Shown: piece after piece, positions 1-11,091 of the stretch
How positions within the stretch are numbered: position 1 is the first letter of the stretch
Layout of the letters: every line of letters starts with the position of its first letter
From: Chrysomallon squamiferum
Taxonomy: Eukaryota; Mollusca; Gastropoda; Neomphalida; Peltospiridae
NCBI GenBank assembly: GCA_012295275.1
Contig: CM022669.1
Coordinates: 2,723,640-2,787,639 of the forward strand
DNA length: 64,000 nt
Direction: 5' to 3'
Made by a program: the position numbers and the translations under genes
Notes under the pieces: generated by a model
Seen by the model: only the letters and a program-made list of their open reading frames with translations
The model's database searches: none
Told to the model about the DNA's origin: nothing

Positions 1-488
1 CCCTTGTATTTCATGACGTTCCCCATTTCGCCCAACAAAACAACATGACAGTTCGTCAACGGATGCCGAGAGAATTTGGAATCTGTGGTGATCTTTGGGG
101 AAACAATTTTCTAAAAGTTTTATATCCTGTTTAAGGTTTGCCAGACATGCCATGGCCTGTTTGGAAGGTACCCAAGGGTACCAAAGAAACATTAAATCAT
201 CGAAAACATTCAGAAACTATGAAATCCACTTCTTTTACACAAGTTGTAATCATTATGTTTCTGCGCATGTCCGACATCAAGTACCTGTCGACATCCGGAA
301 TAATTTGTATGCATATTCAACCAGTTTTTAAAGTATCACATACCAATAAAACCCAATTCAATATTTTAAAATAATAATGAATAATCTTTTACTGATAATT
401 ATTTACTTTTGATCGTAAATCAATCAGTATAACTAATTATTGAGGAAAACTGATATACTGGATTACTTAAAACTTCTAAATCGTATAA
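1..488. other. intergenic, nothing recognised
   Basis: Two short overlapping plus-strand open frames occur here, but they show no family similarity, splice context or codon pattern that would support a gene. The sequence just before the tRNA is AT-rich. Confidence 0.5.
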
Positions 489-570
489 GTCGTCGTGGCC
501 GAGTGGTTAAGGCGATGGACTAGAAATCCATTGGGGTCTCCCCGCACAGGTTCGAATCCTGTCGGCGACG
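489..570 (+). tRNA. tRNA-Ser (anticodon AGA)
   Basis: An 82-nt type II tRNA that decodes UCU serine codons. The acceptor stem GTCGTCG pairs with CGGCGAC (one T-G wobble), followed by discriminator G. Box A (TGGCCGAGTGG) and box B (GGTTCGAATCC) are canonical. The anticodon arm ATGGA-CTAGAAA-TCCAT puts AGA at the anticodon, and there is a long variable arm. No intron is seen, and CCA is not encoded, as expected in a eukaryote. The stems are intact, so it could be functional, although it sits in a repeat-rich region with several related copies. Confidence 0.93.
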
Positions 571-599
571 CATATGTTTTTCCTTTTAAGCTTCTATCA

Positions 600-1570
600 A
601 AACAATACTGAAATTTTTTTTAATTTGTTACTATTTAAATAGTGCATGTTATGAAATACATCTCGACGGAAGATTTTATACTTTCTAGTCTTTCCTTTCT
701 TTCATTATAATTTTATTTCTTTATTTCTTTTTCCAAAAGATGGGAAAATAGTACTAATGTTAAATATAGACGTGTCAGAATCTTAACAAACTTCGAATCT
801 GCGAAAAATTTGGAAAACAAAATTTTTGATAGCTTAAATTTATGGACTAACATCATGCAACAGTTAATTAACAAACTCTATAGGTAACTAATTTTAAAAA
901 ATACGATACCATAATCAGTTAAAAAACACCCCCCCCCAAAAAAAACAAAAAAACAACAACAACAACAACCCAAAACAAAACCAATTAATAATAATACCAA
1001 AAAATGTAAAGATAATATATAGACACTTTAATTAAAGTTTATTTGCTCCTGAGGCACTTGCCCATCAACTTTGCTACTCGACGAGGACCCATGATGGAAA
1101 TGGAGGGTTGAACGGCCATTCTTACTTTTTAGTTTTCAGTTTATGTCCATTTAGACAGGTACTTTACACCTTTGAAACTGAGGATACAGGTCGAGATACT
1201 TTAAGTTTAAAAGAGAGAAAATGTTTGGTTTGTTTTTCTGATGGCTGAAGGAATAACAGTAATGAAAACACTCAGCATACAGTGTCCACCTCTTTCTTAT
1301 AAACCTCAGCCTCACGGATCCTAGTTCCAAAAAGTTCAACCAAATCAAGACAGTTGAAGAGGAGATCCACGTCCATGACTGGAATATAACTAAATATTTT
1401 GCAATGAAAAAATAAAATAAAATAATAGTAACAAAAATAAAGAATTATAATTTATAAATTAACAAGTACATCGTTGCTATCTTAAACCATTGATTTCATT
1501 TCTGATGATTGCTGACGCTTTTCTAAATGCTTATTCGATGAGTAAATTTAAGCTGAAAACTTCATTCTCT
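600..1570 (+). repeat. dispersed tRNA-associated module, copy A
   Basis: The 3' flank of the tRNA (about 640-850) recurs after the second tRNA (about 9755-9960). The following part, which starts near 1029 with AATTAAAGTTTATTTGCTCC and runs on with TTTTCAGTTTATGTCCATTT near 1133, recurs near 5214-5745, 12953-13020 and 13498-13860. No stretch codes for a recognised protein. It looks like an old dispersed or segmentally duplicated unit that includes the tRNA. Confidence 0.6.
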
Positions 1571-1798
1571 CCTGTCTTAAAAATCTCAAATCATTCTTCT
1601 CAATCCTACAGGTGCTCCTTGGTCGTCCTTGACGATTGGTTATGGCGATGGGGATATCTAGTGAACTTTTTAATATTTTATTAAAGCATTCTAATATTTT
1701 GGGGATTAAAATAAACAATTCTGATGTTACCGCTTTAATCTGTTAACATGCTGATGATGTAAACCTAACATTACAAGTCTCTTGTAAATATTTTCAAA

Positions 1799-2400
1799 AT
1801 GGTAACCCGATATTATGTCTGTTCAGGGGGAAAAGTCAGGTTGAAAAATCGGAATTATGAATACAGAACGCAGTTTCCTGCCGTCATTCCGATACAGATT
1901 AAACACGACGCTGTCTGCGTGCTAGGCATGTTTCACGGGACAAAGAGAAAATTGTGTGACATTCGTGAGTGGCAAGAAAAATTAAATAAAATAGAAAGTA
2001 TTTTGAACGTGAGGGGAATGCTTAAATTAACATTACATGGTAGGTCTATAGTTATCAATCCACTTTCAGTATCACGAATTCGGTACATTTTAAACGAACA
2101 TATAATTCCAAAATGTGCAGAAATAAAATTAAACAAATTAATTTTAGATTTTTTAAGGGATGACAAAATATATCAAATAAAATTGGAAAAGCCTTTAAAG
2201 GAGGTCTTAGTTTCCCAGATCTGAACTTGAAAAGACAAGCTTTTAGATTAAAATGGTTAAAAAAGTTTTTTGAATAAAAATGTAAATCTGTATGGAAAGA
2301 TTTAAAAACTTATTTTATTTTACGATATAGTAACACGACAGAAAGAAAGTGTATATATTACGAAACATGACAAACGTGATTCAAATATGTATGAACAATG
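1799..2400 (+). pseudogene. LINE reverse transcriptase C-terminal fragment
   Basis: The open frame 1799-2224 (141 aa) resembles the region after the RT core in L1/Tx1-type LINEs. It has an EWQEKLNKIESILNV helix, then LKLTLHGRSIVINPLSVSRI and a LNKLILDFL helix. After the stop, similarity goes on in other frames (QAFRLKWLKKFFE, then a SVWKDL-like piece) to about 2400. The catalytic RT motifs and endonuclease are missing here, so this is a truncated, dead piece. The family assignment is from pattern recognition only. Confidence 0.7.
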
Positions 2401-2427
2401 CTATTTTACTAGGAAATATCTCTTTTG

Positions 2428-2482
<55 letters not shown>
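2428..2482. repeat. poly-A followed by (AT)n microsatellite
   Basis: A run of 18 A leads into about 19 AT units. It may be the A-tail of a retroposed copy that later expanded. Confidence 0.85.
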
Positions 2483-2484
<2 letters not shown>

Positions 2485-2600
2485 TTTAGAAATAGAAGTA
2501 ACATAGTATAATCAACAAAGTTTACTTCTAAATTTTGTTTTACTATATTAAAAAATATTTGGAAAACCTACTCTTTAAGATTCTAGGAAAATTTATCATA

Positions 2601-2818
2601 CAGGTTGGTCCAAAAGTAGGTGGACAGTAAATGATAACATACACAATTATGGGTTCTCTGAATTATCTGAAAAGAAAACAGATTAAATATAAATAATTGT
2701 AGTTATAAAATTTTAAATAATGTAGTAGCACAAATACCATACTTATAATTAACACCATTGTAATAATATAACCCTAACCCTAACCCACATGCTGTCCACC
2801 TACTTTTGGACCACCCTG
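2601..2818. mobile_element. mariner-like MITE with TA target duplication
   Basis: The terminal inverted repeats are 27 bp (2601-2627 and 2792-2818) and match at 26 of 27 positions. They begin CAGGTTGGTCCAAAAGTAGG and CAGGGTGGTCCAAAAGTAGG. Each end is flanked by TA, the target duplication of Tc1/mariner elements. The 218-bp element has no transposase. Inside the right end, at 2769-2787, are about three telomere-like CCCTAA units. It may have landed in the LINE fragment, because LINE-like sequence lies before it. Confidence 0.85.
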
Positions 2819-3147
2819 TATAATGTTGATACAAAAGGAATGCTAGTATAGATCTTGATTTTAAATAGGCACCTAATATTTGTGGCCCCCAAAAATATTT
2901 AAAACTGGAAAATCGAATTCACCTTTATATTCAATATGTCGGTTTTTAATAGAAAATATTGAACACTGGTTTTTAGACTGCCCTTTTTAAACATATATCT
3001 AACACAGTAGCATTTTTTTCTTAACAAAAACAAACAAGTGGTTTAGTATTGAAGAATTAAGTATGTGGACATTATTTAGTTACATGGTAGATTTTTTTCC
3101 AGGTTTTTTTTCATAAGAGTTGAAATATGTGTCTTGTAAAAGATATA

Positions 3148-3854
3148 CAGTCCTCGAGTTACGAGTGCTCCAACTTACGAGTTTTCCGAGTTACGAGCAG
3201 TCGCCCGAGTGATCTTTTGCTTTGAGTTGTGAGCCAAAATCCGAAATACGAGCGAGCCTCAGATACGCCGCCGCTAGTCGGCGCAACGAACAACACAATA
3301 TTCGCGTTTACATCACGTGATTACCTCTCCGTGGAATTATTTATGTTGAGTTGTGCGCGGGTTTTTCTTCTTCAGAATTTTGCCAAATTTACACTGACCC
3401 TAAGAAAGTGAGTGCAAAGGACAGTGCTGAGAAGAAGAAGCAGATGATGCCCATTGAATTAAAGAAAAACATGACCGAGGTGTGCGTATAGTCAACATGG
3501 CTAGGCAGTATGAGCACAGTACTTTTACAATATGTACCAGGAGTCGATAAAGGCTATAACTACAGCCAAAGGCGTTAAAATAATTTCTAAGCTGCAGACC
3601 TCTGTCCATTAAAAGATGGAGAAACCCTAACCTTGTACACTTTACAAACCAATTTATATCTTTACACTCTCTTTTATTTTGTTTTGTCATTTATACATAC
3701 ATTTTTCTTATTTAAAAACACGTTACAAAAAATTGGGGTGGATTTTGTTTGAGGGGGGCGGTGGAACGGATTAATTTCATTTGGGAAAATTGATTTGATA
3801 TACGAGCAAATTGAGTCACGGAACGAATTAAACTCGTAAGTCATGGTACCACTG
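3148..3854 (+). mobile_element. pogo/Tigger-like DNA transposon with dead transposase remnant
   Basis: The ends CAGTCCTCGAGTTACGAG and (reverse complement of the right end) CAGTGGTACCATGACTTACG are imperfect inverted repeats, and both sit next to TA. An internal piece near 3410-3540 reads as the start of a pogo/Tigger-type transposase DNA-binding domain: SAEKKKQMMPIELKKNMTEV, then after a frame break STWLGSMS, close to the usual VxxMARQYERS. The rest of the transposase is absent or unreadable. The element is 707 bp and non-autonomous. Confidence 0.7.
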
Positions 3855-4221
3855 TATTATTAAAATGTGTTATTTTGTTTCACAGAATATTTAATGAAAT
3901 GTTAAATACTCTTTACATACAGATGTCTTTATTAAATAAAAACACGAATTCAGTAAGGATTATATCTCATCAAATAAATATGTAACAATTACTGAAACCA
4001 AAGATATAGTTATTAGTTATATTCTTAATGTGTATAAAGATTTTTCTATTCGTTTTTTTTTTTTTTAATAATTAAATATACTTAACTAATTTTATTTAAT
4101 TGTAATATTCATTATTTTATAAACATATCAAGTTATGATTTTTACGAATAACTAATAAAAAGAAAAAAAAAGAAGATGCGCCAGAATCAAGGTGTTTAAT
4201 AATAATAATAATTAAAAAGTT

Positions 4222-4245
4222 GAACTAGAAATCCATTGGGGTTTC
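4222..4245 (+). pseudogene. tRNA-Ser anticodon-arm relic
   Basis: The stretch GAACTAGAAATCCATTGGGG plus a few bases matches the anticodon arm and start of the variable arm of the tRNA-Ser copies in this window. Both ends of the tRNA are missing. Confidence 0.6.
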
Positions 4246-4437
4246 AAAAACTAAAAAACTAAATAAATAAAAAAGGCCTTCCGGTTAGGGTGGCGTCGGG
4301 TGTAGATATGTTTCACAGAGGCTCAGCTAAGGAAAGTGTTATTTGAAATCAAATATTACGTCTTGGGCTAAAAAAAAAAAAGGTGGAAGAAAAGATTACA
4401 GGCATAGATTTAAGAAAAGAAATAATGAAGAAAGATG

Positions 4438-4950
4438 TTTATAAAAAAGAATGCAAAATTATTATAAATGTTACCTGCACACAAAGAAGATGAAGTCACT
4501 GAAGAAAAACTGAAAGCAATGAAAATTGAAATTTTAACACCAGTTTACAGGAAATTTTATAAACGAACAAGATATGTCAGAACAAAAGTTCCACCTGAAA
4601 TAAAAATTTTATCATCCTCAACGAAGTTCAGGACATTTGAAGGAACTGAATATTTTCTTGTTTTATACGACAATCAAATCAAAGTATGTTACAACTGTAT
4701 GGCTGACAATCATTTACTGAAGGACTGGCCAAATGTAACATTGTAAAGAAAAAGGACATTTTGCAAGAAACTGCCCTAAAATGTTTCTTTGTGAAAAGTG
4801 TGGGAAGAAAGAAGATGAATGTGAATGTTGGACTGAGTACGACAGCGATGACCAGAAAAACAGCGACAGTGACAGTGATGCTATGGATAATGCAAAACCA
4901 AAGAAGAAAAAAGAAAGTGAAGCAAAAAGTATCCACAAGATAAATACAAC
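4438..4950 (+). pseudogene. LINE ORF1-like zinc-knuckle protein, broken
   Basis: A frame from 4468 to 4746 ends in CYNCMADNHLLKDWPN, a CCHC knuckle whose last Cys has become Trp. From 4742, in the frame one base over, it goes on as CKEKGHFARNC, then LCEKCGKKEDECEC and an acidic Asp/Ser-rich tail with a Lys-rich patch. Such knuckles typify the nucleic-acid-binding ORF1 of L1/Tx1-type LINEs. The frame change and lost Cys mark it as dead. A cellular CCHC protein is less likely given the surrounding ORF2 fragments. Confidence 0.65.
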
Positions 4951-5213
4951 ATAAATCAAAAATAATAAGGAAAAACAAAAATCGCAAACTGGAGAAAAAA
5001 CAGAAGAAAAAAACGATGAAAACACAACAGTACAAAAATATTAACAATGACGCCGACACCATCGCAGCAGAAAATAGTCAGAAGAGAAATGCGGCGCTTT
5101 GAACGAGATCAGTGAAGCGTCCAACAGAAGAAAACTTTGGAGCTTGTAGAAAATAGTGATATTTCAGTTTCGTCGTAAAAGTCATTAAATTTTTAACAAA
5201 AGTATGTTCCCTG

Positions 5214-5750
5214 ATGATTCTTTTGCTCCTCGATGAGAAACGTTGATAAAAATATATTAGTTTTCAGCTTACTTCCATTTACTTTACTTGTATAAAGACG
5301 GAAATGTTTATTTAGCAAAAGAATTGAATAGTGGCAATGGAAATATTTTATTATACATCAGTATGAAATAGTTATAAATTCAGACACGTGTACATCTTTG
5401 AAACTGGGCATATTGGTCGAGATACTTTATGTTTAAAAGACAGTAAATTAATAAAAAAAACAATTATTTTGTTGTTGTTTTTTCTTCAGACGATGGAACA
5501 AATATACAGTAATGAAAACACTCAGCTTATAATATCTACCTACCTATTTACCAGTCTCAGCCTCACGGACCTTAGCGTACTCATAGTTCCTGCAATCTCG
5601 TCTCTTGATGAGGAAATCCACGAATGGAACATAACTATAAATATGCCCCCCCCCCAAAGAATAAAAATGTATAAATTAAAAAACTACGCCGTTGCTATCT
5701 TAAACCATTGATTTAGTTTCTGATTGTTGCCGATACTGCTGTAAATGATA
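5214..5750 (+). repeat. dispersed tRNA-associated module, copy B
   Basis: It shares with copies A (1029-1560) and D (13498-13860) the GCTCCTCGATGA start, the TTTGAAACTG...GTCGAGATACTTTA core, the CTCAGCCTCACGG segment and the GAGGAAATCCACGAATGGAA end. A tail with TTGCTATCTTAAACCATTGA is shared with copy A. The 107-aa open frame in it does not look like a conserved protein. Confidence 0.6.
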
Positions 5751-5766
5751 CACAATGAGTTATGAT

Positions 5767-5900
5767 GTGTGGCCGACTGGTTAAGGCAGTGGTTCTCAAA
5801 CTTTTTGAAGTCGGTGCACACTTGAAATCTTACAAAAAATAGCGGGCACACTACACACAAAATGCTAAGAAATGTAATTCAAAATGTAATAAAATACAGA
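5767..5900 (+). mobile_element. hAT-like terminus inserted in a tRNA-Ser relic
   Basis: TGTGGCCGACTGGTTAAGGC is the 5' part (box A) of tRNA-Ser. It is interrupted at 5787 by CAGTGGTTCTCAAACTTTTT, which has the form of a hAT/Charlie-type terminal inverted repeat, and a GTGCACACTT block follows. The rest of the tRNA and the other hAT end are not found nearby, so this is a truncated insertion. Confidence 0.55.
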
Positions 5901-5929
5901 AATAACTGAAAGAAGGGTATATACCCTTA

Positions 5930-8900
5930 TTCATCATCTATTTTGAGCTGATGAGAAGTATGAGCCTGACGTGGATAATGATAAATTCAATTCAATTTTT
6001 GCGATTACTAAAATTAAACATGCTAATAATATTTTTTTTCAGTAAACATTTAGGGATAATAACTTCATTGAGAGATATAAGCATTTATGGGAAGGAAATA
6101 AATTTTATAATAATTGTCCAAATAAAAAACAAGAGGTAAAGCAATACTGATATCCAAAAAATGTCATGTAGATATAAGTTTACTTTTAATAGATGCAACA
6201 CTGAAGGCAAGATTTTAAAAATCAATACTAAAATAGATGACGATGAATATAGTTTTATATGGATGTTAATGGCAGGAGAATTAAGGAAATTTTAGATCCT
6301 AAATTACATTTAGGCATTAGTAATAAAACTTTCAGTGTTTATAATTATATATTTGGCGATATAAAAAATCCATATAAGAGACACTTTACTAGATCTTAAA
6401 TAGTTAAAGAAGTTATAAAACAGGCAGGAATTGATTTATTTTTATTTTCTAGAAATGTAATACAGTTTGTAAGTATAGCCTATACATCTGTTAGTTATCA
6501 CAGTTTTTTGTAGCTTAAAACACATTTTTCTCGTATAGAAAGAGGCAAAGGTATTTGGATCTTTAATAATGAATTATTGTAAGATTAACTTTTTTTTTTG
6601 TAAAGCTATTTTTGATGTAATTAATAATGCTTCTGAGTGTCCTTTGTTACAGACTGAACCTACTGTTTTGTGGGATAACTTAAAATATAAGATGAAAAAA
6701 TGTGCAAGATATTTTGTAATACATAAGAGAAGACAACGAGAAATATGATATCTAAAATACTTTAAAACGAGAATATGGTAAACTACCTGTAAATAAGCAT
6801 CATGATTTGAGTAACATACAAATTTTTGAAAAAGCGTTATAATTAATTGAGAGATCTAAGTGTAATGGTGCTATTTTAAGATCTAAAGCTCTGTGGAATG
6901 TAGATATGAATAGAAGTACGTCGTTTTTTTCTCAGTTTAGAAACAAACAAAACAGGAATTAAATTCTATTAAAGAACTATGAACAGTAAATGGATTAACC
7001 AGAAAAACGGAAGATTATATTAGAGTATGCTTATGAATTTTATTCAAAATTATACACACAAGAAAACACTGATGTTACCAAATAATATAAAGGATTCTGA
7101 AAGTGAAATCTGTGAAATAGACATTAGAATTAAAGAATTAATGGATGCTTTAAAAGAAATGAACAGAAATAATGGTCTAACTGTTGAATTTTAATGTTAC
7201 ATTCGGGGAAAATCTTAAACATTTTGTTACATAAAGTAGTTATGTTAATTCAAAAAGAGGAAATGTTGTCACGTAGTATGACAAAAGGGATAATTAGTCT
7301 TATTTGCAAGAAAAAAAGAAATAAAGCAGACCTGTGTAAAAGGAATAGATATTGCTGATAATATTAGGTCAGTGAGGGAATGTTGCAGATATTGTTGAGT
7401 TAAATAATATTGAAGGGTATATTGTTAGAAGTGATTAAGAAAAATCGTTCGATAGAATGTCACTTAGATTTATATTAAAAGTTTTGTCAAAAATTCAATT
7501 TCGGTGATAAATTTATAACGTGGATTAAAATATTCTATAATGATATAAAAAGTTGTGTCAAGATTGTCGGACATTTAATACCTTTCTTAAATATTAGACA
7601 AGTATGTCCGATTTCAGTGATGATTTGTGTTATTGTAGCTGAACCCTTAAATAATTTAATTACGAACAGACATAGTTTGAATGGAATTAGAATAACAAAC
7701 GAATTAAATTTGTTATTATTTCAGCATACTGATGATATTACTGTAACAGTGATGCTCAGTCTGTTGAATCCGTTTTCAATACTAGAAATATGTACTGTCG
7801 TGCTACTGGAGCAAAGCTGATAAATCAGAAGTACTTTGTCTTGGTAAGACAATAAAAGAAAAATTTATCCTTAAATATATTGTAAATTTATTTGGGATGG
7901 GAAAACAACTTTAATGAAGTATTCAACAATTATTGGAATTAAAAAGTCGGGTGGGCTAAATGCTGAAGATGTTTCGTTAAAGAAAATGGCTTTTCGTAAA
8001 TAAATATTAAAGAAATATTTTGATATTGATTTTAAAATTGTTTGGAAAGACACAATGTCGGTATTTCTTGGTAAGTATATAAACATTAATCTAAATTATG
8101 ACATTTTTAAAGATTATTTGCAATAAAGATGCCTTATAAGTTATCAACCCTTTTTATGCTGAGATGTTATCAGCTTGGGACTATGTTACTAATGGAGAAC
8201 GTATTTTCCCACTTGATAACGAAGAAACATTGTCTCAGCTACTTTTTGGGAATCAGTTCATTAAATATAAAAACAAATTATTACTGTTTAATTCATTTAT
8301 CCAAAGTGGAATAGTACAAGTGGCTGATAGTGCTGTTATTGAAGTCATTTCAGGTTTTCTCCCGTTTTCTGCTATTGGTAAAATTATTCATGAAAATATC
8401 CAGATATACCCAAAACACAAATATCTATAGCTTACAGTGTTATTTTGAAATCACTTCCAGATGTACTAATAGAAATGCTCAACGATCATCACATATTAAA
8501 GATTTATTTCTGTTTTATAATGACAAATGCCAGTACATTTATTGTTAAATTAATTTATTCTTATCTCACTTTCTAACAAATATTTGAAAATCTTAACTGG
8601 AAAAGAACAATAGTTAATTTATGGAAACAAAGAAAACTGACATGAAATGGAAAAGCTACAGATTGGAATATTTTAAGTACGAATCTGTGGTGTATGTTTA
8701 GTGCAACTAATAAACCACAGTTTGGTGAAAAAGAAATTCAGAAATGTTTTAATAAGTTTATGTGGGAAAACAAACCTGTTTTAATTCAGTCTTCTACTAT
8801 GATTAGAAAAAAAAATCAGGAGGTTTAAATATTCAAGATGTTCGACTTAAAAAGACTGCTTTCCGAATTAAATAATTAAGAAAGTAATTATATAGTGAAT

Positions 8901-9110
8901 TTAAATCAGTGTGGAAATTTACAATAAAAGAATATCTTAAAAATATATGAATACGAATTTATCATAGTCATTATTTTCAATGTTATATGATAAATCTCCT
9001 TAACAAAGAATAAATCCTTTTTATTCAGAATCAATACCCGCATGGGATATAGTTTCCAATCAAGACAGGGTTTACTCAAATAGTAACACAACTGTTACTT
9101 CACAATTCTT
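5930..9110 (+). pseudogene. degenerate L1/Tx1-like LINE ORF2 (one or two overlapping copies)
   Basis: Family-like pieces appear in order with many stops and frame changes. About 7110-7190: a helix ending NNGLTVEF. About 7290: TKGIISLICKKK. About 7400-7560: an EGYIVRSD region with stop, then EKSFDRMSLRFILKVL and FITWIKIFYNDIKSCVKI. 7617-7820: the palm region, with AEPLNNLITNRHSLNGI and a degraded catalytic motif QHTDD in place of QYADD. About 7950-8110: LKKMAFR and VWKDTMSV. 8164-8430: AEMLSAWDYV and LLFGNQFIKYKNKLL. A second C-terminal copy starts near 8590 (LWKQRKLT, GGLNIQDVRLKKTAFRIK). No intact ORF, so it is a retrotransposon graveyard. Confidence 0.75.
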
Positions 9111-9611
9111 TTATCAAACATGACAGTGAAATGTCAATTAATGAAATTGTTGACTGACTGTGGAATAACAACTACCGCTGATATTACATAGGGATTTATT
9201 ACAGGAGTCCTCAATATAGCAGCAATAGCTGAAATAAGTGACATAGTTCAAGAGACATTTTCTGACTTACCTTTTACACAGATCTTATAAATTAATATTA
9301 AATTCACTTCCTCACTAATGGGTCACCGCAATCAAAACAGAAGTTAAAGTATTGTAAAGCTAAAAAAAAATTCTAAAGAACAAGACAGAATTCATTAATG
9401 TGAAAATATTTACTGTAAATTTAACCAATACAGTTTTAATTTCCAAGTTATCTCAAATTCCAGGAGATATTCTGGCAAGACCAAAATATTCTGTATATCT
9501 AGTATTAACTTTTGGAAAAAAATTACATTACATAGATAAAACATCAGAAATGATAGATGATGATTTTAACATATCTCAGACCATTTTTCTCAATACAACA
9601 GACGTTCTTAT

Positions 9612-9693
9612 GTCGTCGTGGCCGAGCGGTTAAGGCGATGGACTAGAAATCCATTGGGGTCTCCCCGCACAGGTTCGAATCCTGTCGGCGACG
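9612..9693 (+). tRNA. tRNA-Ser (anticodon AGA), second copy
   Basis: Nearly identical to the copy at 489-570, with a single change in the D loop (GAGCGGTT for GAGTGGTT). The acceptor, anticodon and T stems are intact, with box A and box B present. It lies 0.3 kb from an inverted, damaged copy of itself and its upstream flank (10038-10330). It is probably competent, but its repeat context leaves expression open. Confidence 0.92.
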
Positions 9694-9969
9694 GATATGT
9701 TTATTGGTTTCCGTGTTTGAAAAGAAAAATAAACCCATTCATTTAGTTACTGTTTAAATATTGCACATTGTCATATTTAGAAAACATCCCAACGGAATAT
9801 GTTATACTTTCTTTCGTTATAATTTTATTTCTTTATTTCTTCATTACAGAAGGTGGGAAGTAGTTGTGATGTTAATGATAGAATCTTTACGCAATTAGAA
9901 TCTGCGAAATAAATTTGGAAACAATATTTTTGATAACTTATTTTATGCAAAAAAGAACAAACTGCTTAG

Positions 9970-10398
9970 GGGTCATTCCGTGTCAAATCACCCAATGAGT
10001 TAAACCCGACCATCTCAGATTTTTATAAAACAATATGCGTCGCCGACAGGATTCGAACCTGTGCGGGGAAACCCCAAGGGATTTCTAGTCCATCGCCTTA
10101 ACCACTCGGCCACGTCAGCATAAGAACGTTTGTTGTATTGAGAAAGTGATTTGAGATATTTTAAAATCATCCTCTCTCATTTCTGATGTTTTATCTATTT
10201 AATGTAATTTTTTTCCAAAAGTTAATACTAGATATACAGAATATTTTGGTCTTGCCAGAATATCTCCTGGAATTTGAGATAACTTGAAAATCAAAATTGT
10301 ATAGGTTAAATTTACAGTAAATAGTTTAATAAAAATCTGAGACGGTCGGGTTTAAAATGTATTTTTTTTTTTTTTGGTGATATGACACGGTATGACCC
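9970..10398. mobile_element. TIR element carrying an inverted tRNA-Ser copy
   Basis: The ends GGGTCATTCCGTGTCAAATC (9970 on) and, from the right side, GGGTCATACCGTGTCATATC (10398 down) match at 21 of 23 positions. A second inner pair, 10001-10026 against the complement of 10326-10351, matches at 25 of 26. Between them lies a minus-strand tRNA-Ser copy with about 200 bp of its 5' flank, matching 9398-9693 on the plus strand. The paralogous module near 883-895 lacks the element, which fixes its borders. No transposase. The superfamily is not named here. Confidence 0.7.
10038..10119 (-). pseudogene. tRNA-Ser(AGA) pseudogene
   Basis: Full-length (82 nt) relative of the two intact copies, with anticodon AGA, box A and box B. 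The acceptor 5' strand is GCTGACG where the intact copies have GTCGTCG, which leaves two mismatches against CGGCGAC. The anticodon stem also has a T-C mismatch (TCCCT). These changes suggest it is no longer folded or expressed normally. Confidence 0.75.
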
Positions 10399-10479
10399 AT
10401 AGGTAAATAATTTAAAAAAAAAATGATTCTATAATCAGATAAAAAATTAAAATATTAATAATAATACAATAAAATGTAA

Positions 10480-10481
<2 letters not shown>

Positions 10482-10523
<42 letters not shown>
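10482..10523. repeat. (AT)n microsatellite
   Basis: About 20 AT units immediately left of the integrase transposon. The empty paralogous site near 1012 has only a short ATAATATATA. Confidence 0.9.
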
Positions 10524-10526
<3 letters not shown>

Positions 10527-10527
<1 letters not shown>

Positions 10528-11060
10528 TACAGTCAATATGTCAAACTAGTCATTTGGCCTAACGTCTGAAATGTTTAGGCATTTGGCGTTTGGCCTAATG
10601 ACTAAAATTTCCAGGAATTAGGCCAAATGACTGGGTTTTGGGTGGTGCTGTTTGACATTCTGCCTGATAGCAATTCAGGCAATGAGTCAAATGGGTGTAA
10701 TGCTTTGTTTACATCTTTCATTGTAGGGATTAGTCATTCATTTCAATTCTTTATTATCGTTATCTTTATAGCTTATTGATATTCAATGTCAATAATAATA
10801 AATGCAAGAAGTACAAATAATGACAGTATGATTAAAAAAGAAAAAACATATGGAGAATACAAATAATATAGCACATAAATTATAAGCAAACATGTTATAC
10901 ATTGAAATGATTTAAACAAATATTTCCCCAAGTTACACCTTTGTTAAGTGTCTTTTATAAATCATTGCTTTAGCTTTAACTAAATAAAACAGAACTGATA
11001 CACCATCTGTAATGTATTTATCTTGCTTGGTCATATATTCTTTGCTTAATTATGCGTAAA

Positions 11061-11091
<31 letters not shown>

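Noticed and set aside
4679..5062. Minus-strand Phe-rich 127-aa and 103-aa frames, membrane-like
   Set aside because: They are the complement of a Lys/Asp-rich, A-rich LINE ORF1 stretch, so the hydrophobicity is a composition artefact.
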